Positions 21,650 through 28,089 of a stretch of 39,088 nucleotides of DNA are shown one piece after another. The DNA lies in the NCBI GenBank assembly GCA_007120035.1, contig SKON01000169.1, positions 1 to 39,088 on the forward strand. The letters run 5' to 3'. A program made the translations under genes and the position numbers. Under the pieces are notes generated by a model, which saw nothing but the letters and a program-made list of their open reading frames with translations, was not told the origin of the DNA and did not search any database. Positions within the stretch are counted from its first letter, which is position 1, and each line of letters starts with the position of its first letter. The stretch is from Myxococcales bacterium. GTDB taxonomy: Bacteria; Myxococcota_A; Bradymonadia; Bradymonadales; Bradymonadaceae.

Positions 21650-23572
21650 ATGAAGATCGACGGCGTCGTGGGGAAGATGTTGGAGGGGCTGCCGACAGAG
21701 GAGTTTGAGGAGGCCCGGGCGGAGCAGAAGGCGAAGGGCGGCGGGGAGATCGAGCACGATTCCGGCGCCGACACCTGGGAGGTGGCCCGGCAGCCCGAGC
21801 CCGAGGGGGTGCTCTCTCGGGTTCGGTCGACGGTCTCCGACGGGGTGAACACCGCCCGGGCCGGGACGTCGGCGATCCAAGAAGCCCTGGGAGGGAAGGA
21901 CTCCGGGGAGGCTCTGCGGGGGTTGGCGGAGGTGGCCCAGTTCTTTGGTCCCTCGGTTGAGACGATCGAGACTTATCGGGAGGTCCGGGAGTCCGTGCAG
22001 GGGGTGGTGAAGGAGCAGGTCGAGCACTTGCGTGAGGCGCCGCTGGGAGAGGGCATTGCAGGCTTGATCGAAGATCCCGAGGGGCTGGCGACGGCCATCA
22101 CAGACGCGTTAGATGCGGCGCCGGTGAAACTGAGGGCCATGGCCGCCGACCGGGCGGCGACGGCGGTGAATCAAGTCGCGGGGGCTGTCGGGGAGGTGCT
22201 GCTGGAGCATCGGGCGATCGTGGACGTCCCCAGCATGGGCCTGAAGATCGCAGCGGCGAATGCGACGGAGAACCATGAGAGGCTCTACGGGGACATGCTC
22301 TTTCCCCCGGGGGGGCTGGGGACCATGGCGGCGGCCTGGTGCCTGGCGGCGGCCGGAGAGGCGATCGGGCAATCTGTAGAGGTGGCGGAGTACTTTACTC
22401 AGACGCCGGGGCTGCTGACCCGTGCGAACTTCGACGAGTGGGTCGACTCCATCGAACCGGGGGGCAGCCGACGCGTAGAGGCTGGTCTGTCGATCAGAGG
22501 CTCCATGGGATTGGGGGGCTTCGCCGGCCAGGAGCGCGCCGTGGTGTTGGAGCGGACCAGGGATAACCGAGCGCTGATGACCGTGGAGATTAGCGGCGAG
22601 GGCGGGGCCCTTGCGGGTCTAAATGCTCAGGGCATCGGTAAGGGGGTGAGCGCCGGGGTGACCGCCGGGGCGTCGGTGACGTTGGACTTCAATCTGGAGA
22701 GCGAGGCGGATCGGCGCCTTTTGGCGGAGTACATGCTGGCGTCGAAGACCGGGCTGCCGCCGGAGCGCCTGGTGAAGAATCTGCCGGACCGGGTGGTGGC
22801 TGTGGAGTTCTCCGGCGGAGCCGCGGCCGGGCTGAACGTCGGAGCGAGTGTGGTGGGGGCCGACGCCGGCGTGGAGGGAAAGGTGGTGACTCGGGCTGAA
22901 CGTCGGGACGAAGGAACGGTGGTGCGGCAGGGGATGAGCTTTGGCGGCTCGGCGCAGGTGGATGGAAGCCTGGTGCGAGTGCCCGACGAGTGGGCGGCCG
23001 GGTTGGTCGCGTTGGCGGGGGGGGAAGTAGGGGGCCGTGGGGAGCTGGACGCCCAGGTGGAGATCGGGCGAGAGTTTGTCGATGGGTCGGTGCAGCGGAT
23101 CTATCTGGAGGCGGAGATCTCGGGGGCTGCCCTGGGACGGGAGGGGACGGTGAAGATTCAGGCAGTGCTTCATAACCCGGACTCCGTCCCCGGGGCCGTC
23201 GGTGAGGCGGCCGACGAGATTCGAGAGCTCTTCGCCAACGACAACCTGGGCACAAACACATTGATGGAGGCGCTGAGCGAGCCCAGAAGTGCGATCGACG
23301 AGGTGTACGGGTTGCAGGTGACCGTCGAGACGGCCGTGACCAGCGGGTTGCGGGTGGACACTTTCGGGGCGGGGGTCGCCAGCACTACGACGGGAGCCAC
23401 GGAGATGACCGTGCTGATAGAGGAAGGGACGATGATCGATCGGACCCTCCAGCCAACGACGCCGAGGGAAGAGGCGATCCCGGCGTGGACGCTCGGCGCC
23501 AGCGCAGGATTCGTACAGGTCGCCGGTGCCGGTGCCGCGGAGAGGGGGGCTCGAGATCGGGACCAGGAGTGA
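21650..23572 (+). CDS. Large soluble protein of unknown function
   Basis: 640 aa, family not recognised. No signal peptide or lipobox. Residues 1-120 are charged and helical. About 120-260 are Ala-rich helices (TAITDALDAAPVKLRAMAADRAA..., GLGTMAAAWCLAAAGEAIG) that could be amphipathic or weakly membrane-seeking. From about 275 on, the chain is Gly/Val/Ala-rich with alternating short strands (SAGVTAGASVTLDFNLE, FSGGAAAGLNVGASVVGADAG, GGEVGGRGELDAQVEIG), suggesting a large beta structure like those of secreted or pore-forming proteins. Only one Cys. Start ATG 21650 has a strong GGGAGGAG. It follows the amidase by 67 bp but has its own leader, which resembles that of the type III-like pair at 30299, so co-regulation and export without a Sec signal are possible. 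Both are inferences. Confidence 0.75.
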   Translation: MKIDGVVGKMLEGLPTEEFEEARAEQKAKGGGEIEHDSGADTWEVARQPEPEGVLSRVRSTVSDGVNTARAGTSAIQEALGGKDSGEALRGLAEVAQFFGPSVETIETYREVRESVQGVVKEQVEHLREAPLGEGIAGLIEDPEGLATAITDALDAAPVKLRAMAADRAATAVNQVAGAVGEVLLEHRAIVDVPSMGLKIAAANATENHERLYGDMLFPPGGLGTMAAAWCLAAAGEAIGQSVEVAEYFTQTPGLLTRANFDEWVDSIEPGGSRRVEAGLSIRGSMGLGGFAGQERAVVLERTRDNRALMTVEISGEGGALAGLNAQGIGKGVSAGVTAGASVTLDFNLESEADRRLLAEYMLASKTGLPPERLVKNLPDRVVAVEFSGGAAAGLNVGASVVGADAGVEGKVVTRAERRDEGTVVRQGMSFGGSAQVDGSLVRVPDEWAAGLVALAGGEVGGRGELDAQVEIGREFVDGSVQRIYLEAEISGAALGREGTVKIQAVLHNPDSVPGAVGEAADEIRELFANDNLGTNTLMEALSEPRSAIDEVYGLQVTVETAVTSGLRVDTFGAGVASTTTGATEMTVLIEEGTMIDRTLQPTTPREEAIPAWTLGASAGFVQVAGAGAAERGARDRDQE

Positions 23573-23658
23573 GGTTGTGTTGGGGGCGGGGCGTCGTATG
23601 ATTCGTCTGCGCCGAGGTGGCGTGGCGGTTGGGATCACCTGTGCCCTGGAAGTGTGCG

Positions 23659-24531
23659 ATGTGGATACGAGCGGAGTTGTTGACGGCGGGGGCCGACGAG
23701 GTGGCCGAGGCGGTGCAGCGCCTGGGCGCCTCCGGGGTGGAGATCCAGGACGGGGAGACCTACATGGAGGGCGTGGAGTTCGGGCCCGTACCGGACGGGA
23801 TGTCCCGGGTGATCGCATACTTCGACGGGGAGGAGGTCACCGAGGCGCTCACGGCGAGCCTGGAAGGCATCAAAGAGGGGGAGCTGGTGTACGTGGGGCC
23901 CTACTCGGATCGGAGCTGGGAGACGGCCTGGATGGACTACTTCAAGCCCCTGCGGATCTCAGAGCGGGTCGCCGTGGGGCCTCCCTGGGATCGGGCTGAG
24001 GCTCCTGAAGGTGGCATCGCGTTGACCATCGAGCCCGGGATGGCCTTCGGGACGGGGACCCACGAGACGACCCGGCTCTGCGCGTCGATCCTCGACGAGG
24101 TGATGGCCGAGGGGTCGGGCCAGACCGTGCTCGACGTGGGGTGTGGCTCGGCGATCCTGTCGATGGCGGCGCGGGGACTGGGGGCGACCGAGGTGGTCGG
24201 GGTGGACGTGGACGCCACGGCGGTGGAGGTGGCGCGAGAGAACGTGGAGAAGAACGGGTTCACGGCCCAGGAGATCCGGTTGTCGACCCGGCCCGTAGGG
24301 GAGATCGAGGAGACCTTCGATGTGGTGGTCGCAAATATCCTGGCGCCGATTCTCCTGGATCTCTGCGAGGACCTGGTGGCCAGGGTGGGCCCGGCGGGGG
24401 TGCTCTTGTTGAGCGGGATCGACGAGGAGCGGCTCCCCCGGATCGGGGCTGCTTTTCCCCGGGAGGACCTCGTCGAGGAGCGCTGTGAGCGCGACGGTGA
24501 ATGGTTCGCCGTGGTCTATCGGAGGAGGTGA
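23659..24531 (+). CDS. prmA: Ribosomal protein L11 methyltransferase
   Basis: PrmA uses SAM to methylate ribosomal protein L11, 290 aa (usual ~290-300). The N-terminal substrate-recognition domain spans about 1-95. The Rossmann methyltransferase domain shows the family hallmark FGTGTHETTRLC, then VLDVGCGSAILSMAA (SAM motif I), VVGVDVDATAVEVAREN and VVANILAPILLDL. The start is placed at ATG 23659 with GGAAG 6 nt upstream; the frame is open further left but the family N-terminus begins here. rsmE starts 2 bp after its stop, a common pairing. Confidence 0.92.
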   Translation: MWIRAELLTAGADEVAEAVQRLGASGVEIQDGETYMEGVEFGPVPDGMSRVIAYFDGEEVTEALTASLEGIKEGELVYVGPYSDRSWETAWMDYFKPLRISERVAVGPPWDRAEAPEGGIALTIEPGMAFGTGTHETTRLCASILDEVMAEGSGQTVLDVGCGSAILSMAARGLGATEVVGVDVDATAVEVARENVEKNGFTAQEIRLSTRPVGEIEETFDVVVANILAPILLDLCEDLVARVGPAGVLLLSGIDEERLPRIGAAFPREDLVEERCERDGEWFAVVYRRR

Positions 24532-24533
24532 TT

Positions 24534-25283
24534 ATGGGTCGGCGGGTGTCCGTGGAGTCGGGGTTTTTCGACGGGGTGGAGCCCGGTGACGTGGTGGCGC
24601 TTAAGGAGGGGGAGCGCCACTACGTGAGCAATGTGCTGCGGATGACCGAGGGAGACGAGGTGGAGCTCTTCGATGGCCTGGGGCATGTAGCCACGGGACG
24701 GCTCGAGGATCTCGAGGGGGGACGAGTGCTGATCGAGCGCCTGGAGCGCCTCGACGTGGGGGAGAGCCCCGTGGAGATCGTGCTCTTCGTGGCGGTCCCG
24801 AAGGGCAAGCGCTTTGATTGGCTCCTGGAGAAGGCCACGGAGCTGGGGGTGCGCGGGATCGTTCCGCTGCAGACGGAGCGGACCGTGGTCCGGATCGATG
24901 ATCGAAAGGTGGCCCGTCGGATGGAGCGGTGGGAGGCGATCGTCGCTGGCGCCGCCCGGCAGTGCGGTCGGAGCCGGACCCCGGAGCTCTATCGGCCCCG
25001 GGGTGTTCGGGAGGCCCTGGAGGATCCGAGCTGCGGGGTGCACCTGGCAGGGCTGCTCTCCGGGGACCGTCAGACCGTGGAGGAGGCCCTGGAAGGGGAG
25101 CAGCCGAAGAGGGTCGGGGTGTGGATCGGGCCGGAGGGGGATTTCACGAGCGGGGAGGCGGCGCGTCTGGTGGAGGCCGGGGTGAGGGCGGTCGACCTGG
25201 GGCCCAGGATTCTGCGGGTAGACACGGCGGCGGTGGTGGCGGTGACGCTGGTGCAGGGGGCGGTCGGGGATCTGCGAGGATGA
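24534..25283 (+). CDS. rsmE: 16S rRNA (uracil-1498-N3)-methyltransferase
   Basis: RsmE methylates N3 of U1498 in 16S rRNA near the decoding site, 249 aa. The N-terminal PUA-like domain is seen in ERHYVSNVLRMTEGDEVELFDGLGH. The SPOUT domain follows: FVAVPKGKRFDWLLEKATELGVRGIVPLQTERTV, RWEAIVAGAARQCGRSRTPEL, IGPEGDFTSGEAARLVEAG and the knot LGPRILRVDTAAVVAVTLVQ. Start ATG 24534 is preceded by a strong GGAGGAGGT that overlaps the end of prmA, so the two are one operon. Confidence 0.93.
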   Translation: MGRRVSVESGFFDGVEPGDVVALKEGERHYVSNVLRMTEGDEVELFDGLGHVATGRLEDLEGGRVLIERLERLDVGESPVEIVLFVAVPKGKRFDWLLEKATELGVRGIVPLQTERTVVRIDDRKVARRMERWEAIVAGAARQCGRSRTPELYRPRGVREALEDPSCGVHLAGLLSGDRQTVEEALEGEQPKRVGVWIGPEGDFTSGEAARLVEAGVRAVDLGPRILRVDTAAVVAVTLVQGAVGDLRG

Positions 25284-25305
25284 AGTGGCGAGATCGCGAG
25301 CATTA

Positions 25306-25323
25306 TGTTAGTGAACACTTACA
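25306..25323. promoter_or_regulatory. Palindromic operator upstream of the crotonase gene
   Basis: An 18-bp imperfect palindrome, TGTTAGTGAACACTTACA, pairs at seven of nine positions. It is 40 bp before the crotonase start. Its size and shape are like TetR-family operators, which often control acyl-CoA genes. No regulator gene lies next to it in the window. Confidence 0.4.
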
Positions 25324-25362
25324 AGCGTGTTTGGGACCGGTGTTTTTTCGCGGAGGTGTGGG

Positions 25363-26142
25363 ATGTCTGAGGTGATCCGGGTAGAGAGGGAAGGCCACGT
25401 GGCGACGGTGACGATCGACCGGGAGGCGCGGCGAAACGCGTTGTCTCAGGGCGTCGTGGAGGGGCTGATCGAGGCCATCGGCGATCTGGGGACGGACTCG
25501 GAGCTGCGGGCGATCGTTTTGACCGGCGCCGGGGAGAAAGCCTTCTGCGCGGGAGGCGATCTGGGAGACCAGAAGATGTCCGGGGGGCCCCTGGGGATGC
25601 ATGAGGGGCGAGGAACGTTTGTGGAGCTCTTGCTGACGATGAGCCGGTGTCCGAAGCCGTTGATCGCCAGGGTAAACGGGCACGCCCTGGGGGGAGGGTT
25701 CGGGTTGGTGCTGAGCTGCGATCTGGCCGTGGCGGCGCCGCAGGCGACCTTCGGGACGCCGGAGCTGAAGGTGGGGCTTTTCCCGATGATGATCACCGCT
25801 GTGATCCAGCGGAACCTCCATCGAAAGCACGCGCTGGAGTTGATGCTCACGGGGCAGCGGATCCCGGCGGCCCGTGCGCTGGAGATGGGGGTGGTCAACA
25901 GGGTGGCCGAGGAAGGAAAGCTCGACGAGGCCGTCGATGAGCTCCTGGGCCGGGTGACGGCCTTTTCGCCGGCGATCGTGAAGCTCGGGCGCCAGGCCTT
26001 CTACGACACCCAGGACATGGGGTTCGAAGAGGCCCTGCGAACGTTGCAGGCCCAACTCACGATCAACACCCTGGCGGAGGACGCCGCCGAGGGGATCATG
26101 GCGTTTATGACGAAGCGGGAGCCGGAGTGGAAGGGCCGCTGA
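25363..26142 (+). CDS. Enoyl-CoA hydratase/isomerase (crotonase) family protein
   Basis: Crotonase-fold enzyme of 259 aa acting on an acyl-CoA, usually hydration of a 2-enoyl-CoA. Family markers: VTIDREARRNALS, oxyanion-hole strands AFCAGGDL and NGHALGGGFGLVLSCDLAVAAPQATFGTPELKVGLFP, and the terminal helix region ITAVIQRNLHRKHALELMLTGQRI. The hydratase Glu (usually E144) falls around FGTPELKVG, where a Glu is present; the second Glu is not certain. The exact reaction (hydratase, isomerase, hydrolase, methylglutaconyl-CoA hydratase) is unresolved. Start ATG 25363 has GGAGGT about 7 nt upstream. The 3' end overlaps convergent dapB by 38 bp. Confidence 0.88.
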   Translation: MSEVIRVEREGHVATVTIDREARRNALSQGVVEGLIEAIGDLGTDSELRAIVLTGAGEKAFCAGGDLGDQKMSGGPLGMHEGRGTFVELLLTMSRCPKPLIARVNGHALGGGFGLVLSCDLAVAAPQATFGTPELKVGLFPMMITAVIQRNLHRKHALELMLTGQRIPAARALEMGVVNRVAEEGKLDEAVDELLGRVTAFSPAIVKLGRQAFYDTQDMGFEEALRTLQAQLTINTLAEDAAEGIMAFMTKREPEWKGR

Positions 26143-26923
26143 GGACGTCGCGCATGGAGTAGAACCCGGGGGAGGCCGAGGCGGCCCACCGGGCGGCACG
26201 GAGGGCACCGCGGGCGAAGATGCCGCGGTCCGTGGCGCGATGGGAGAGTTCGAGGCGCTCCCCGTGCGCACAGAACCACACGGAGTGTTCGCCGACGATA
26301 TCGCCGCCGCGGAGGACCTGGAAGCCGACCTCGGCGGGGTCTCGGGGACCGGCGTGGCCCTGGTGAGTGAAGCGAGCGATGGACTCCAGGGAGGTGCCCC
26401 GGGCCCGGGCAACAGCGTGGCCAAGGGTCAGAGCGGTCCCGGAAGGTGCGTCGACCTTGTGGCGGTGGTGGGCTTCGAAGATCTCGACCTCTGCTTCGGG
26501 GCCGAAGGCGGCGGTGGCCTGTTCGACGAGGGCTTCCAGGAGGTTGACGCCCACGGAGAAGTTGGAGGCCCACACCGTGGGCGCTGAGGCGGCGCACCGA
26601 CGGAGCTCCTGGAGGTCGGCGTCGTCCAGGCCGGTGGTGCCCGAGACGAGGGCCCGGTGGGTCCCGGCGCAGAACCGGGCGACCTGGATCGCGGCCGCCG
26701 GAGAGGTGAAGTCGATCACGACCCGGGGGGCGGCCTCGTCGAGGTCGGGGATGGATCGAAAGACCGGGACCTGGTCGGGGCCGAGGTGATCGGGGCCGGT
26801 CCACTCGGGGGTGACGACGGCGGCGACGACGCGGAGATCGGGACGGCGGGCGGCCTCTTCGAGGAGAGAGGTGCCCATGCGACCGGCGGCGCCGACGATG
26901 GCGATGGGGGTGGGCTCGGTCAT
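26105..26923 (-). CDS. dapB: 4-hydroxy-tetrahydrodipicolinate reductase
   Basis: DapB reduces 4-hydroxy-tetrahydrodipicolinate with NAD(P)H on the way to meso-diaminopimelate and lysine. 272 aa, usual size. Dinucleotide loop IAIVGAAGRMG at the N-terminus; VIDFTSPAA; SGTTGLDD; and the active-site signature EAHHRHKVDAPSGTAL with His-His and Lys. Start ATG 26923 is where the family begins; the upstream frame extension lies in the dapA end and has no DapB sequence. No strong ribosome binding site is seen, consistent with coupling to dapA, which ends 13 bp upstream. Confidence 0.95.
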   Translation of the reverse strand: MTEPTPIAIVGAAGRMGTSLLEEAARRPDLRVVAAVVTPEWTGPDHLGPDQVPVFRSIPDLDEAAPRVVIDFTSPAAAIQVARFCAGTHRALVSGTTGLDDADLQELRRCAASAPTVWASNFSVGVNLLEALVEQATAAFGPEAEVEIFEAHHRHKVDAPSGTALTLGHAVARARGTSLESIARFTHQGHAGPRDPAEVGFQVLRGGDIVGEHSVWFCAHGERLELSHRATDRGIFARGALRAARWAASASPGFYSMRDVLSGPSTPAPASS

Positions 26924-26936
26924 CGGATGCCAGGGG

Positions 26937-27839
26937 TCAGGAGTGGTCGGTGAGTCCGGCGGCGGCCAGCATGGTCCGGAGGCGGTCCTGGAAGGCGTCG
27001 CCCGGTTCGTAGAGGGGGCCCCGAAGGGTGGGCCCACACCATCCCAGGAGGTGGGCGGCGGTCTTCACGGGGATGGGGTTAGACTTCTCGAAGAGGGCCC
27101 GGGCGATGGGCTGCACCTTGCCGTGGAGGCGTCGGGCCTCGGGGAGGTCGCCCCGGAGGGCGGCGGTGCAGAGATCGCTCATCAGGGTGGGGGCGATGTT
27201 GGAGACCACGGAGATGCAGCCGTGGCCACCGATGGCGATGAAGGGGAAGGTGGTGAAGTCGTCGCCGGAGAGAAGAGCGAACTCTCGGGGGAGAGCCTCG
27301 ACGAGGGCGCTGTCGAGGACCATGTCGGCGGAAGCCTCTTTGATCGCCACCACCTGAGGGTGTGCGGAGAGGGAGACCACGGACTCCACGGAGAGGGAGA
27401 CGGCGGTCCGGCCCGGGACGTTGTAGAGGACCACCGGGAGGTCGCCCTCGTCGGCGATGGTCCGGAAGTGGCGAATCATCTCCGGCTGGCCCGGCTTGTT
27501 ATAGTAGGGGGTGACCACCAGGGCGGCGTCGACGCCGTCGATGGCGGCGACCTTGCGGGTGAAGGCCACGGATTGAGCGGTGTCGTTGGAGCCTGTGCCG
27601 GCGATGATCGGTACCTGGCCGCCGGCTTCGGAGACGACGGTCTCGATGACCTGGAGGCGCTCGTCCTGGGTCATGGTGGCGGCCTCCCCGGTGGTACCGC
27701 AGGGGACGAGGCCCTTGATGCCGCCGTCGATCTGGCGTCGGACCAGGGCCCGGAGGGCGGCCTCGTCGACGGAACCGTCTGCCTGGAAGGGGGTGATCAA
27801 CGCCGTGAAGGCGCCGCGAAACGCGATAGGAGAGCTCAT
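26937..27839 (-). CDS. dapA: 4-hydroxy-tetrahydrodipicolinate synthase
   Basis: DapA condenses pyruvate and aspartate semialdehyde, the first committed step of the diaminopimelate/lysine branch, as a Schiff-base aldolase. 300 aa. Key residues: CGTTGEAATMTQDE (the Thr pair), VVTPYYNKPGQ, LYNVPGRTAVSL with the catalytic Tyr and Arg, and VAIKEAS with the Schiff-base Lys. The start ATG 27839 has GAGG upstream. The gene lies between a tiny membrane-protein gene and dapB on the same strand. Confidence 0.95.
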   Translation of the reverse strand: MSSPIAFRGAFTALITPFQADGSVDEAALRALVRRQIDGGIKGLVPCGTTGEAATMTQDERLQVIETVVSEAGGQVPIIAGTGSNDTAQSVAFTRKVAAIDGVDAALVVTPYYNKPGQPEMIRHFRTIADEGDLPVVLYNVPGRTAVSLSVESVVSLSAHPQVVAIKEASADMVLDSALVEALPREFALLSGDDFTTFPFIAIGGHGCISVVSNIAPTLMSDLCTAALRGDLPEARRLHGKVQPIARALFEKSNPIPVKTAAHLLGWCGPTLRGPLYEPGDAFQDRLRTMLAAAGLTDHS

Positions 27840-27872
27840 CTGTGCCTCACCGTGGAGTGAAGCTGCCGGCGC

Positions 27873-28046
27873 TCAATCCCCGAGGGAACTCTGCTCGGTG
27901 ATGGCCAGGGTGGCCGTGGGCTCGACCATACGGAGGAAGAGCTGAAGTCCGAGTGCAGCCAGTCCAGTGCCAAGGAGGGCAGCGGCAGCGATGATTAAAA
28001 GAGAGAAACCAAACATCGTGGGGACGGCTCGTGGTCGGGACATCAT
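27873..28046 (-). CDS. Small single-pass membrane protein upstream of dapA
   Basis: 57-codon frame: two adjacent ATGs at 28046 and 28043, stop at 27873-27875, 33 bp before dapA. The translation starts MMSRPRAVPTMFG, then a hydrophobic helix at about 12-38 (LLIIAAAALLGTGLAALGLQLF), then a polar tail ending SSLGD. A basic flank before the helix fits a single-pass inner-membrane topology with the N-terminus inside. No good ribosome binding site is seen before the first ATG, and third-position GC is lower than in neighbours. It may be a real small protein or a leader for dapAB. No family recognised. Confidence 0.45.
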   Translation of the reverse strand: MMSRPRAVPTMFGFSLLIIAAAALLGTGLAALGLQLFLRMVEPTATLAITEQSSLGD

Positions 28047-28060
28047 TGATTAGCGGGCGC

Positions 28061-28089
28061 ACTGTGCACCGGGGTCGAAGATCTGTCAA
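28061..28089 (-). promoter_or_regulatory. Putative promoter of the dapA-dapB operon
   Basis: On the minus strand a perfect TTGACA (28089-28084) is followed after 17 bp by CACAGT (28066-28061, only three of six). The -35 overlaps the stop codon of the helicase gene. Transcription would start near 28054, leaving only a few bases before ATG 28046. Confidence 0.4.

Noticed and set aside
27957..27973. Sigma-54-like site on the minus strand upstream of dapA (TTGGCACT with TGGCT at the right spacing)
   Set aside because: It lies within the small membrane-protein frame, the -12 is imperfect, no activator repeats lie upstream, and in GC-rich DNA a few such matches are expected by chance. dapA is normally not under sigma-54.
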